NCBI GenBank assembly: GCA_963848375.1 | Contig: CAWKDK010000018.1 | Coordinates: 186,001-250,000 of the forward strand | Direction of reading: 5' to 3' | From: JAJPJE01 sp963848375 | GTDB taxonomy: Bacteria; Acidobacteriota; Terriglobia; Terriglobales; Acidobacteriaceae | Length of the DNA stretch: 64,000 nucleotides | Shown: positions 26,588-35,404 of the stretch, one piece after another | Layout of the letters: every line of letters begins with the position of its first letter | Numbering within the stretch: the first letter of the stretch is position 1 | Notes under the pieces: generated by a model | The model's database searches: none | Seen by the model: only the letters and a program-made list of their open reading frames with translations | What the model was told of the DNA's origin: nothing | Translations under genes and position numbers: made by a program

Positions 26588-27902
26588 CTAGTGGTATAAC
26601 ACTAGCCGTTTGAGGTTCTGTACCGCGGCTGCCAAGTAGAACTGTTCGCGTACGAACTCGATTCTGCGTAGCCGCAGACGACGCAACCCGATCTGGTTCT
26701 TCAGTTCCGAAAAGAGCGCTTCCACTTTTCGTCGCTTCCGTAAGGCCTCCGCGAACGGCGGTGTTTTCGCTACCTCGTAGGCGTGCTGTCGCGCTGCCTC
26801 GCAGGTGTGGATGGAGAGGACGCGATATTTTCCACGCGTGCATTGCGGCTTCTGCGAACAACCCCGACAGCGCTTCAGGGTGGAATGGTAAGGTATGATG
26901 CGGTTCAGCTTGTTGATGCCAACGTACTTCAGGGGCTTACCTTCGGGACAGATGTAAGAGTTTTCTTCCGGCAGATAAGTAAACTTCTCGATCCCGTACA
27001 GATCGCGTCTTGGCATCGGACTTTCTTTGACGCGGATATAAGGTGTGATCCCGCGATCGACGAGCCAGTGCAGCAGTTCGCCATTGCCGTAGGTGTTATC
27101 GCCGCCAGACTCTGCGGCAATCGGCCGTACCGTTCTTGATAACGATCGATCATGTCACGAGCGGCTGCGCTTTCCTGACTCAAACGCGCAGCGGTCGCTT
27201 GCACGCCTACGATTACACAGCTGGCATTATCGATCAGATAGTTGTCGAAATAGCCCAGCCGCGCCGCGCGCTTGCCCTTGCTCAAGTAGGTGGCATCCGG
27301 ATCGGTGGTGGAAACCTTATCTTGCTGGTGCACCGGCTCGCCATCGCCGTTCTCCTGCTCGAGTTCGGCTAGGTACTTACGCACCCCGTAGTTTACCTTT
27401 GCTACTCCGCTAACTGTTCACGAGGAATGCGACTGTGGTTATTCGCGTTGGCTTGTATGAAGCTGCCATCGACTGACATGTGCGCGCCCTGACCAGCCCC
27501 GCCAGTATACACTGATCGACGATGCGCTCGAACAACTCCTGAAACAGATTCGACTCCTGGAAGCGTCCGTGCCGGTTCTTGGAAAAAGTCGAGTGATGGG
27601 GAATCTCCTGGTCGAAGCCCAAGCCGGTGAACCAGCGCCAAGCCAAGTGCATGCGCAGCTCTTCCAACAACTTCCGCTCGCTGGTGATGCCGTACAAATA
27701 ACCGAGCAGCAGAATACGCAGCAGCACTTCAGGATCAATCGAAGGTCGGCCGGTGTCGCTGTAGGAGTGCGCGCAGCTTCTCGTGGACAAAATCGAAACT
27801 GACGTGACGATCGATGAGGCGCAACAGATGGTTTTCGGGAACCTGATCTTCAATGCGGAAGTAGTAGAACAGCGACTCCGAGCGGTTGTGTTGTCCCATC
27901 AT
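26588..27902 (-). mobile_element. IS1182-like transposase gene with several frameshifts
   Basis: The transposase is spread over at least four frames. It begins GQHNRSESLFYYFRIEDQVPENHLLRLID, then GRPSIDPEVLLRILLLGYLYGI, LAWRWFTGLGFDQEIPHHSTFSKNR, a piece with HMSVDGSFIQANAN, then YLSKGKRAARLGYFDNYLID. It ends in a Cys-rich part (KRCRGCSQKPQC) and RRKVEALFSELKNQIGLRRLRLR, which carries the DDE glutamate. About 1.3 kb is the normal IS1182 length, so the gene is near full length but cannot be translated. No clear terminal inverted repeats were identified. Confidence 0.82.
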
Positions 27903-27998
27903 GAGCGACGAGCCTCCGAGAATGACGATCCTGTACAGCATCAGGAACTCTCGATCTGCTTATACGTTCCTGCACTCGCACTCACAAGCATCAACTCG

Positions 27999-28541
27999 GT
28001 GACTTTTTCAACAGAACGAGATTTCACAACAGTAATCGCAGAATATCCCGGCAGCAGTGAGATAATCCGGCTCGTGCCTATCCGCTTCGGTCTAGCAGTT
28101 GTGGGCCATCCCGAGAACCAAAGGCTAGTGGAATCTTTAACTCCAAAAGGCGGACCGTGGGCTAACAATCCAAGTTCATCACCGAAGGACTTGGAGAATC
28201 CATACACATCACTGCGAGTTGGCCTAAGCGTTTGCGATCTACTGTGGAAGGACATTCCGGCAGAAGTACCTGAAGCAAAACGATGGGTGATATATGGATG
28301 CCCTGTTCTGGTAAACCCTGACTCGAACGTGATCTTTGCATTCGGTGTCGGCTTGAGGCACGCTCTTCGCTTGCCTGAACCAGCTTTCCGGCAAGGCGTT
28401 GAGCAGGGCGCCAACCTAGTCATCCGAATGCATGGCTTCTCGATTGATCTTGCAAAGATCGGGACCGGGTGGCTCCAGCCCCACAAATATGACAACCGCC
28501 ATTTATGGATAAGCGCGTATCAGTACGCTGACCATCCTTAG
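27999..28541 (+). CDS. Hypothetical protein, uncertain start
   Basis: The frame is open from 27783, but its first part is antisense to the IS1182-like gene; the GTG at 27999 is the first plausible start after it. The ~180 residues (LVPIRFGLAVVGHPENQRL; GLSVCDLLWKDIPAEVPEAKRWVIYGCPVLVNPDSN) match no family I know. A minus-strand frame overlaps (27941-28495) but has a poorer, Arg/Ser-rich composition. The 5' end may have been lost to the insertion. A P1-like right-arm end lies at 28010-28032. Confidence 0.4.
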   Translation: MTFSTERDFTTVIAEYPGSSEIIRLVPIRFGLAVVGHPENQRLVESLTPKGGPWANNPSSSPKDLENPYTSLRVGLSVCDLLWKDIPAEVPEAKRWVIYGCPVLVNPDSNVIFAFGVGLRHALRLPEPAFRQGVEQGANLVIRMHGFSIDLAKIGTGWLQPHKYDNRHLWISAYQYADHP

Positions 28542-28637
28542 TTCGATTACGAGTGATAAAGAGATTTCCCGACACCTATTTGCTAGGAACCGGCTTTACA
28601 ACACTTTGCGGTATCATTCCATTCTGGCAGGTGCGTC

Positions 28638-29075
28638 ATGGTGAATCGCTGCGCCATGCTTTTCCTGATTGCAACGCTGACCTCTTCGACGATTTACAGT
28701 CAACAACGCGACGGTGGGCAATCGCTGGCCGTCCCGATGAACGACCACCCTGAGATAGTAGTTAAGCAGAAATCAAACGTAGTGCCTCTTGATACGCCAC
28801 TAGACAAAGAGATTGCAAGACGACTCGCTGTTGCGAATTTCCATTTCGCACAAGGCAACTACAAGGCTTCTGCGGCACTCTTTAACAACGTTCTAGAATC
28901 CAGACCGAACAGTGCCGAAGCCATGTTTGGCCTTGCCGAATCTCAGGAAAAACTGGGGAAGATGGACGAGGCTAAACGCCAGTACGAGGCTTGTTCGAAG
29001 GTTGCACCGAACAGTCCCTACGGCGGACTATCAAGAATCGCGATCAAAAGGCTAGAAGGGCAGTCTACAAGATAG
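28638..29075 (+). CDS. Secreted TPR-repeat protein
   Basis: This 145-residue protein has a signal peptide (CAMLFLIATLTSSTIYSQ) and about two tetratricopeptide repeats (ARRLAVANFHFAQGNYKASAALFNNVLESRP; AEAMFGLAESQEKLGKMDEAKRQYEACSKVAP). TPR repeats bind partner proteins. It is an orphan gene; P1 repeats lie on its 3' side. Confidence 0.78.
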   Translation: MVNRCAMLFLIATLTSSTIYSQQRDGGQSLAVPMNDHPEIVVKQKSNVVPLDTPLDKEIARRLAVANFHFAQGNYKASAALFNNVLESRPNSAEAMFGLAESQEKLGKMDEAKRQYEACSKVAPNSPYGGLSRIAIKRLEGQSTR

Positions 29076-29129
29076 CTCCAACCCCACATACAACGAGTGA
29101 AACGCTGTTTCGCCCAACGACCGTTGCGA

Positions 29130-29171
29130 TTGTTGGCGATAACGGAGATTATCACTCACTATCTCGATGAG
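29130..29171. repeat. P1 repeat, left-arm copy
   Basis: GGCGATAACGGAGATTATCACTCACTATCTC, the best-conserved left arm; the right arm is missing or replaced. Confidence 0.85.
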
Positions 29172-29192
29172 GTGGGGACCTGTTGCTTTTGT

Positions 29193-29597
29193 TTAAGTGA
29201 TCGTTAGGACCAGGGCGTGGCTGGTTCCGCCACTCGTGCAGCCAACATCGCCCGAGTTCCCGCTCGGCGTGTTGACCGTCACGTTTGCCGTCCCCGGGCC
29301 GGAGATCAACGCACTCGTGATCGTGACTTGCAACTGCTGACTACTGACTACCATCGTGCTGACTGTCGCCCCGTTGATGACCACGACAGAAGACGAAACA
29401 AACTGACTCCCATTTACGGTGAGAGAGAAGCCCTGTTGTACTTCAGCAAACGTTATCGTGTTCGGTGAAAGGGACCCGATGACTGGGGATGGTCGAGCGC
29501 TTCCGCACAAGGGATTGAGTGCGTTGCAACCTTGGAAGACCAGTAAGGCAAGGAGGAGAGCGCTGAATGGTCCCAAGAAGGCGCTAATTTGTTTCAT
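29193..29597 (-). CDS. IPT/TIG-like lipoprotein
   Basis: This 134-residue protein has a lipoprotein signal (LLLALLVFQGC) followed by one immunoglobulin-like IPT domain (SPVIGSLSPNTITFAEVQQGFSLTVNGSQFV and VTITSALISGPGTANVTVNTPSG). Such one-domain lipoproteins are common in Acidobacteriota and have no known function. It is convergent with the TPR gene; P1 copies lie on both sides. Confidence 0.8.
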   Translation of the reverse strand: MKQISAFLGPFSALLLALLVFQGCNALNPLCGSARPSPVIGSLSPNTITFAEVQQGFSLTVNGSQFVSSSVVVINGATVSTMVVSSQQLQVTITSALISGPGTANVTVNTPSGNSGDVGCTSGGTSHALVLTIT

Positions 29598-29658
29598 ACA
29601 AAATCGTACACCAAGGCTGCACTCCGAAGACGGCAGATGGTAAATACGAACAACCAGT

Positions 29659-29680
29659 GTCGGGAACGGAGATTATCACG
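29659..29680. repeat. P1 repeat, left arm interrupted by IS110 element
   Basis: GTCGGGAACGGAGATTATCAC is the P1 left arm. It ends where the structured left end of the IS110 element begins; a degenerate right arm is recognisable at 30885-30920, beyond the transposase. Confidence 0.65.
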
Positions 29681-29705
29681 CATTATGAAGGGGCGCCCCG
29701 ATGCG

Positions 29706-29735
29706 GTAGGTTGTGAGCCTCACAACTCTGCCTAC
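29706..29735 (+). ncRNA. Structured IS110 left end (candidate guide/bridge RNA or leader)
   Basis: GTAGG TTGTGAG CCT CACAA (CTCTG) CCTAC forms a nested hairpin just upstream of the transposase and its AAGGAGC ribosome site. IS110-family recombinases use a structured non-coding bridge RNA from an element end. Whether this hairpin belongs to it or merely shields the start codon cannot be told from sequence alone. Confidence 0.35.
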
Positions 29736-29752
29736 GCAAGGAGCACCCTTTC

Positions 29753-30820
29753 ATGAAGAGCGTGAAGTATATCGGTCTGGACGTTCATCAAGCAACGATC
29801 TCGATTGCCGTACTGGATGCGAACGGCAAACTCGTGATGCAGTCCGTGATTGCCACCCAGGCATCCACCATCCTGGACTTCATCCAAGGCGTGCGAGGTG
29901 AACTGCACGTTGCTTTGGAAGAAGGCATTTCAGCGGATTGGTTATACGGAGTGCTGAAGCCGCATGTGCACAGCATGATGGTTTGTGATGCGCGGAAAAG
30001 CGCACTGATGAATGCGGGCAACAAGAGTGATCGCATCGAGGCGCGCAAACTGGCGGAACTGTTGCGAGCCGGGCAGTTGTCAGCTGTCTTTCACGAGGAT
30101 GTCGGAGTGCGTACTCTGCGCGAGTTAGCGCGCAGCTATCTGACCCTGACACAAGATGTGACCCGGGTGATGAACCGCATCAAAGGCGTGTATCGCAGCC
30201 AGGCGATTGCTTGTGCGGGTAAGCGAGTGTATACGACGCGACACCGGCCGCAATGGCTCGAGCAGCTCGAACAACCGGGACAACGACGGCGCGCCGAGCG
30301 ACTCTATGCACAGCTCGATCTGCTGCAGCCCTTGCGGCAACAGGCGCGGCGAGAACTGCTGGCAGAAAGTCATAAGTATCCAGTCCGGCATATTCTGCAA
30401 CAGATCCCGGTCGTCGGTCCCATCCGTGCCGCGCTGCTGATCGCCTTGATTCAAACTCCACACCGTTTCCGTACGAAGCGACTGCTTTGGACCTACAGCG
30501 GACTGGGCGTGAAGACAGAGAGCAGCGCAGATTATGTCTATCAGAACGGCGAGCTACGACAGTCGAAGAAGAACTTCGCAACTCGCGGGCTCAAGCAAAA
30601 TCACAACCATGATCTGAAGTACCTGTTTAAGAGCATGGCGCAGGCCGCCAGCGTGACCGCAGGTCCGCTACAGGACTACTACCAGGGATTGCTGATGAAA
30701 GGGATTCGGCCGGCGATGGCGCGCCTTACTCTTGCGCGCAAACTGGCGGCGATTGTTTTAATCCTTTGGAAGAAGGGAGCGAGCTTCGATCCGACAAAAC
30801 TGAAAACGCAAGCAGCTTGA
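29753..30820 (+). CDS. IS110 family transposase, intact
   Basis: This 355-residue recombinase has an N-terminal RuvC-like DEDD domain (YIGLDVHQATISIAVLD; LHVALEEGISADWL; CDARKSALMNAGNKSDRIEARKLAELLR). The C-terminal transposase-20 domain has ILQQIPVVGPIRAALLIALI and a serine-containing YSGLGVKTESSADY region. Length is normal and the ribosome site AAGGAGC is nine bases before the ATG. It sits between two P1 arms, so it probably targeted that palindrome. Confidence 0.93.
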   Translation: MKSVKYIGLDVHQATISIAVLDANGKLVMQSVIATQASTILDFIQGVRGELHVALEEGISADWLYGVLKPHVHSMMVCDARKSALMNAGNKSDRIEARKLAELLRAGQLSAVFHEDVGVRTLRELARSYLTLTQDVTRVMNRIKGVYRSQAIACAGKRVYTTRHRPQWLEQLEQPGQRRRAERLYAQLDLLQPLRQQARRELLAESHKYPVRHILQQIPVVGPIRAALLIALIQTPHRFRTKRLLWTYSGLGVKTESSADYVYQNGELRQSKKNFATRGLKQNHNHDLKYLFKSMAQAASVTAGPLQDYYQGLLMKGIRPAMARLTLARKLAAIVLILWKKGASFDPTKLKTQAA

Positions 30821-31224
30821 GAGCCTTGAGCAGTTCCGAGCGTTGTTGATCAAGCAGCGTTCGCTCTGACCTCTGAGGCTCCACGGTTGAGGGTGAGTAT
30901 CTTATAGCGAGTTTGGCCAGCGTGCTTCGGCACCCAGCCTCCGTTATCACCGTATGCCCCCTCGGATAACCAAAGAAAGCTGTCGGCCACGAGCCTCCGA
31001 TAGAACCATCGGGTTGCCATGACAACCAATCTGCTTGCGCGGCCTCAGTGTCGGACGATGTTGTAGCTGCTGATGATGACAAACCGAACTCATCCGGCTT
31101 GGACTAAACAAAAGTCCACATCTCAATGTCACGCCTATTCGCAATCGGGCTGGACGCCACGAAATCACATCGTGTTCCGGTCACCGGGAGAAAAATGTTC
31201 GTTGACATCCCCCTTCATAGAACT
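30821..31224. other. IS110 right flank, no gene seen
   Basis: Reading frames on both strands here (for example 30726-31082 minus) run into the transposase gene and have no family pattern. A degenerate P1 right arm is seen at 30885-30920. The rest may be the IS110 right end plus remnants of a disrupted cassette. Confidence 0.4.
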
Positions 31225-31276
31225 CTCTATCTCAACCTGAGATACAGAGTGGTATCGAGATTTCGCAACAGTTATC
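31225..31276. repeat. P1 repeat, centre and right arm
   Basis: CTATCTCAACCTGAGATACAGAGTGGTATCGAGATTTCGCAACAGTTATC. The end GTTATC is the complement of the left end GATAAC of other copies. It directly abuts the stop of the kinase-like gene. Confidence 0.85.
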
Positions 31277-31782
31277 TAGTGCGATTCGTTGAAGCTCATC
31301 CAGAGTGCGATGTCGGTTTCATTTTTCAGGATGGTGGGACTCTCATCACTTTGAGGCTGCTGAAATGTTCTCAAGTGGTCCGCCAATACGGCTGGGGTAA
31401 GCGAGCGGCGAGTACCTGAGGACACGTTCCGATACACCCTTGAACGTACCTCGTCTGCTTCTACTTGGACGTAGACAATTTCCGCTAAATAACCGTGCTC
31501 TCCCGCGAACTCTCTGTATCTGTCACGAAGCCAACGGAAGCACGCGGTGTCATCAAGCACGATGTCCTCTTCCGTCGTCATAAGCTTCGCGATGCGCTCT
31601 TGTGCAATTGAATGAGTGCGTTCCCATTCTGCGCCGGGGATACCCTCGCCGCCGTACAAGCCTCGCTCTTCATTGATCTCATCGAGGCTGATGTAATTGC
31701 ATTGCAGCCGCTCGACAATCTGCTTTGCAATAGTTGTCTTCCCGGAGAATGCGGTGCCACACATTATGAAAAGCCGCTTCAC
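31276..31782 (-). CDS. P-loop kinase-like ATPase
   Basis: This 168-residue protein has Walker A CGTAFSGKTTIAK at the N-terminus, YISLDEINEERG, a Walker B-like DIVLDDTACFRWLRDRYREF and an arginine-rich lid (RVYRNVSSGTRRSL), as in the AAA_33 / polynucleotide-kinase-like group. It probably phosphorylates a small molecule or nucleic-acid end; the substrate is unknown. It is a single gene between two P1 repeats. Confidence 0.82.
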   Translation of the reverse strand: MKRLFIMCGTAFSGKTTIAKQIVERLQCNYISLDEINEERGLYGGEGIPGAEWERTHSIAQERIAKLMTTEEDIVLDDTACFRWLRDRYREFAGEHGYLAEIVYVQVEADEVRSRVYRNVSSGTRRSLTPAVLADHLRTFQQPQSDESPTILKNETDIALWMSFNESH

Positions 31783-31882
31783 TAGAGTATCTCCTCCTCA
31801 ACGAATGATCGCACTCATTCCGGTGTGGCAGAAGTCATTCTGGCCTCGAAATGTGAACGACAAATATTTGGGAGTTGGCATA

Positions 31883-31952
31883 GTTGGCGATAACGGAGAT
31901 TATCACTTCCTATCTCAACCTGAGATACGGAGTGGTATGGAGATTTCTCGCC
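31883..31952. repeat. P1 repeat, complete copy
   Basis: The left arm GTTGGCGATAACGGAGATTATC with centre CTATCTCAACCTGAGATA, then the right arm AGTGGTATGGAGATTTCTCGCC. The arms pair imperfectly over about 30 bases each. Confidence 0.9.
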
Positions 31953-31965
31953 ATCAATACGCGTA

Positions 31966-32580
31966 TCATCTCGCCCACGATGGACAATTGAACGTGTCAG
32001 TTGTTTTCGCCTTCTTGTCTACCACTTCAAATTGCACATCTTTCAGCCAGACAATGGCGCCACCAGACATTCCCGCGGTCCGTTCAGCGTCTTTTCTGGA
32101 GTTGGGTCCGAGGGGCGCCAATAAGAGGCCGTAATAGATTTGTTTCGCGTCACGAGGAACATTGAGCACGATTGAGTACTGCAACCAATCCGTGGTGCCG
32201 AGAATAGGACGATGACACATGTTGTCGAAGTTAAGGGGAACCCTGTTAGCCCCGTCAACTCGCATCCACATTCCCGCCCATCCGGTGACGTCCTTGGTTT
32301 TGATCCACGCGCTCAAGCGTACCCGTGTGCCAAGGTAATCGTCGGCCTCAATCGCTTGGATCAATGTACCGAAACGACCAGACTCCGGTTTGACTGCCAT
32401 CAGATAAGCCGCAGCAGGCCAACGTCCGGGGTGTTCCCGTGCTGCCGCTTCGTCTTCTCCGATTTCATAGCCCTGCGGATCGGTGCCATACTTTTTCCAG
32501 TCGTAAGGATGTTGTGCCAACAGTACAGATGCCTGAATTAAGCAAGTAAACAAAAGTACAATGTCACGGGCGTATTTCAT
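31966..32580 (-). CDS. Secreted beta-sandwich protein
   Basis: This 204-residue protein has a signal peptide (IVLLFTCLIQASVLLAQ). The core resembles the ligand-binding sandwich found at the end of some bacterial regulators: LGTRVRLSAWIKTKDVTGWAGMWMRVDG, NFDNMCHRPILGTTDWLQYSIVLNVPRDAKQIYYGLLL, and AIVWLKDVQFEVVD at the end. Function unknown; carbohydrate or cofactor binding is a guess. It is flanked by P1 copies. Confidence 0.75.
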   Translation of the reverse strand: MKYARDIVLLFTCLIQASVLLAQHPYDWKKYGTDPQGYEIGEDEAAAREHPGRWPAAAYLMAVKPESGRFGTLIQAIEADDYLGTRVRLSAWIKTKDVTGWAGMWMRVDGANRVPLNFDNMCHRPILGTTDWLQYSIVLNVPRDAKQIYYGLLLAPLGPNSRKDAERTAGMSGGAIVWLKDVQFEVVDKKAKTTDTFNCPSWAR

Positions 32581-32650
32581 GAGGTTGTTGTGAAGCTTCG
32601 CTACTGCACGATCAATTCTGCCAAGGAAGCTGGATACTAGGAAGGGTTTT

Positions 32651-32708
32651 GTCGCTCAGGTTCCCGAAACGGGATAGTTGGTGGTATCGAGATTTATCGC
32701 CAATTATC
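32651..32708. repeat. P1-related repeat, diverged
   Basis: The right side GTGGTATCGAGATTTATCGCCAATTATC follows the P1 right arm. The centre (GGTTCCCGAAACGGGATAG) differs from the usual CTATCTCA centre. Confidence 0.6.
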
Positions 32709-33222
32709 CTCACGGACCGAACCAGCTATCAACCTATTCAGATGTTGATCGAGGCGCCGTATGCCCATCGTCCACGAGAACCAAAGGAACCAAACTCCAT
32801 GAAGGACTGTCCATCCGTGCGACTGAACAAACCGCTCTGCCGAGGTGATCGTTCCAAATGGATTCTCCTCGCTCTTGCACGCGATCAGGGTGCACGGTTG
32901 ACCGCCTTTATACTCCCCGATAACGCTGTCGAAAATGAGGATCGTCACTCCGTTTGTGTTTCCTTCAATTACGTTCCAGACTTGTCTGATTCGCACTCCG
33001 CAAGGGGTAAAACGGGAAATCCAATTCGGGAGAGGGGGACGAATTTTGAGGTGCGAGGGGTTCCACCACCATTGCGGAGGAGCAGGGGGGCCTAATGTAT
33101 TCGAAGCCCCATCTGGCAGAGAAAGCGCGCATCGCACGACCCCGAAATATGTGCATGATTCGGACCAGACCAAGGATTAGCGACACCACGGCAACTACAA
33201 GAAGGAAATTGTGTAGTGGCAT
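32694..33222 (-). CDS. Hypothetical membrane-anchored protein (apparent frameshift at a C6 run)
   Basis: The N-terminal part is a signal anchor (FLLVVAVVSLILGLVRI) followed by RAMRAFSARWGFEYI. The frame then changes at a run of six C (33087-33093) and continues PPQWWWNPSHLKIRPPLPNWISRF, VWNVIEGNTNGVTILIFDSVIGEYKGG and QPCTLIACKSE. Both parts read as one ~175-residue protein of a family without known function. The frameshift could be a sequencing error in the homopolymer or a phase-variable switch. Confidence 0.68.
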
Positions 33223-33328
33223 ACCAGTTATTCTGTTAAACGAGGCTCGAGTAGCTGCTCGAATGATTCAAACGGACGGCTCATAAGCGAGCGCGAATCA
33301 TATCACTGTGGAGCAAAAGAAAAATAGA

Positions 33329-33402
33329 TGTCGTGAACGGAGAATACCACCACCTATCTCAGTTTGAGATAGTGAGTGGTATAGAGATTTCGCGACAGTT
33401 AT
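33329..33402. repeat. P1 repeat, complete copy
   Basis: The left arm TGTCGTGAACGGAGAATACCAC and centre CTATCTCAGTTTGAGATAG, then the right arm GTGAGTGGTATAGAGATTTCGCGACAG. Best example of the whole hairpin. Confidence 0.9.
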
Positions 33403-33416
33403 CAAGTTTATAGACC

Positions 33417-33638
33417 CTAATGGGCACCGTGCAGTTTGTGGAACTCTAGAAAGAAACCCGCTAAGAACAGGATCAAGAGTCCAATTAACACTGTCGGGCT
33501 GAGAAGAAGCGATACGTGAAATGAGATCGCGTCGGTGTGGAACCGCAACCTTACAAAGACTGCCAGTGCGACTATGCCCAATATAGCTCCACACAGAGCA
33601 ATGAGAATGCCGACCCCGATACTCTTTAAGTAAGTCAT
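33417..33638 (-). CDS. Small membrane protein with two helices
   Basis: This 73-residue protein starts at the ATG at 33638 after AAGGTGAATACC. Two hydrophobic segments (SIGVGILIALCGAILGIVALAVFV; VSLLLSPTVLIGLLILFLAGFFL) are joined by a short polar loop. No known family. It is an orphan gene on the minus strand between P1 copies. Confidence 0.68.
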   Translation of the reverse strand: MTYLKSIGVGILIALCGAILGIVALAVFVRLRFHTDAISFHVSLLLSPTVLIGLLILFLAGFFLEFHKLHGAH

Positions 33639-33697
33639 GGTATTCACCTTTCGCGGCGTGGTTCGCATTATCGATCACATATGCTAGGTTCCGGTAG

Positions 33698-33730
33698 ATG
33701 TTGCGAACGAATTATCACTCTCAACCTCAG
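33698..33730. repeat. P1-like fragment
   Basis: GTTGCGAACGAATTATCACTCTCAACCTCAG keeps parts of the P1 left arm and centre. Too diverged to be certain. Confidence 0.45.
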
Positions 33731-33756
33731 AGAAGATGCTTGTACGCACTGTCCCA

Positions 33757-33936
33757 TCAAGGGACAAAGCGGGCGGGTTCGTTTGGGTCCTCTGAAGAAA
33801 TCGTCATATCTTCATCCATCCGCTTGATCCTCTCGGCTTCTTCATTGTTTGGCTTTCGCAATGCGGCGATGAAAGCTAAGACGACAAGAACGATTCCGCC
33901 AGTAAGCGCGGCGATGAGCAAGAGAGATGTGCGCAT
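33757..33936 (-). CDS. Tiny membrane protein (59 residues)
   Basis: ATG at 33936 to TGA at 33757. It has one helix (LLLIAALTGGIVLVVLAFIAAL) and an acidic tail (NNEEAERIKRMDEDMTISSEDPNEP). No Shine-Dalgarno is apparent, so support is only composition, topology and placement between repeats. Confidence 0.5.
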   Translation of the reverse strand: MRTSLLLIAALTGGIVLVVLAFIAALRKPNNEEAERIKRMDEDMTISSEDPNEPARFVP

Positions 33937-34256
33937 TCGTAAGGAATTTAGGCTGCAATGTCACCTATTTCAAGATGACTGTCGTGAACGTCTCTAACGA
34001 AGGCGGCCCTGTCAATCCTTATTCAGAAGGGTTTTTGATTTTTTGTTGCACACAACTCCACTTGCGCCGAAGCACTCGTAAATTGGCCATCGTTGTTCAT
34101 CTGCTTCTACCCGTTTTGCAGCTCGGCCCGTTTCCGTTTCATCGTTCGGTGTTGCCCACCAGACATCTCTTCGGTCACTGCTGACCATGATGAGTTGTTC
34201 GGACTCCCCGTGCCCAACGGGGAGGCGGATTGCCTATTCAGAGGTACGGTCACCGC
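33937..34256. other. Non-coding stretch with IS110 right end
   Basis: No convincing gene is seen. A strong hairpin CTCCCCGT (34204-34211) / ACGGGGAG (34217-34224) lies near the 3' end of the second IS110 transposase and may belong to its right end. GACTGTCGTGAACG at ~33977 resembles the start of a P1 arm. Confidence 0.4.
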
Positions 34257-35317
34257 TTACGCTGGACCACGTTCTCGACCAGGCCTCTCCGCATGGGCTT
34301 CCCCGCACTGCCGTCCGCGACGGCAGAACTCGTCGTAATCAATCTCATCGCGCAGCATGATCCACAACCGGATCCCCAGCTTGCGGCCGGCTGCTACGGT
34401 CGCTTTCCCCAATCCTTTTTGTGCCAGTTTGCGTGTATAGAACCGCTTCAGCTCGGCATCGTGCCGCACGGCATGTCGGGCCGCTTCGCACCACAGGAAG
34501 CGCAGCATCGTATTGCCTTGCTTGGTTAACTTCCCCAGCCGCCACTTCTTGCCGCTCGACTTTTCCTCAGGAATCATCCCCACATAGCTGCCCACGGCTT
34601 TGCCATCGGCGAACCGCGTCGGATCTCCCAGATAGACCTCCGTGGCCAACGCTGTGTTCGGACCGACTCCGGGATGCGTCATCAACAAGCGTGATAACGG
34701 TCGCTCCTCCGCAGTCTCGGCTACCATTCGATCCAGAGTCTCGATGTCGGCATCCAGTTGCCGATACAACGCCATCAGCTCGTTGCGACGTGCCTCGGTG
34801 TGCTCGGGCAGCGACAATGCCAACAGTGAAAGTTGTCCGTCCTTGCTCCACAACCCCGATCCGCGTCGCAACCCGTGACCCAATGCGATCGATTGCAATG
34901 CATTCTGAATCCGCACGCGAATCCGCACCCATTGATGTCGATGCATGAGCAGCGCCCGCACATCTCGCTGTTCGACCGACGGTACCCAGATTCGGGGAAA
35001 GATGTCGTGCGTAAGCAGAGGCACAGCAGCCGCGCATCGCGCAGATCATTCTTTTGCTTGCGTGGCTCGTAGGCACGGATCTTCGCCGGGTGCCCAACCC
35101 AACATTCGACTCCCAGCTCTTCCATCAACTGCAGGAACCACTGCGTCGCACAACTAGCTTCAATCCCAACCCGCACCGGACCTGGCAGCCCGGCGTAAAA
35201 CTCACGTACTTCCTCGCCCTCGTGCCCGAGAACGTGCTCTTCCACTTCTCCCGTCTCCGCGTCCAGCATCGACAACGTCTGCTGTCGCGCATGCAAATCG
35301 CAGCCTATAATGCGCAT
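34257..35317 (-). pseudogene. Second IS110 family transposase, one frameshift near 35025
   Basis: The N-terminal RuvC-like part (IIGCDLHARQQTLSMLDAETG; VRVGIEASCATQWFLQLMEELG; KNDLRDARLL) is in one frame, and the rest (HDIFPRIWVPSVEQRDVRALLMHRHQ; LMTHPGVGPNTALATEVYLGD; GSYVGMIPEEKSSG) in another. A one-base change near 35025 explains it. The repaired length (~350) is normal. It differs clearly from the intact IS110 at 29753. It is flanked on the right by P1 and half of P2. Confidence 0.85.
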
Positions 35318-35404
35318 CTCGGCCTCCTTCGATCCGAGCTACTGTTACGCGTAGAAGCCGCAACAGTCTACCCGCACCGCTTGCGAGGCCGACTTCGTTA
35401 TCTC

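Noticed and set aside
27783..27998. First part of the plus-strand frame ending at 28541
   Set aside because: It is antisense to the IS1182-like transposase; only the part after the element can be a gene.
27941..28495. Minus-strand 184-residue frame opposite the 28-kb hypothetical gene
   Set aside because: Arg/Ser/Thr-rich low-quality composition and no ribosome site; the plus-strand frame looks more protein-like, though neither is certain.
31126..31419. Plus-strand frame over the P1 repeat and the end of the kinase-like gene
   Set aside because: It translates a repeat and the antisense of a recognised gene.
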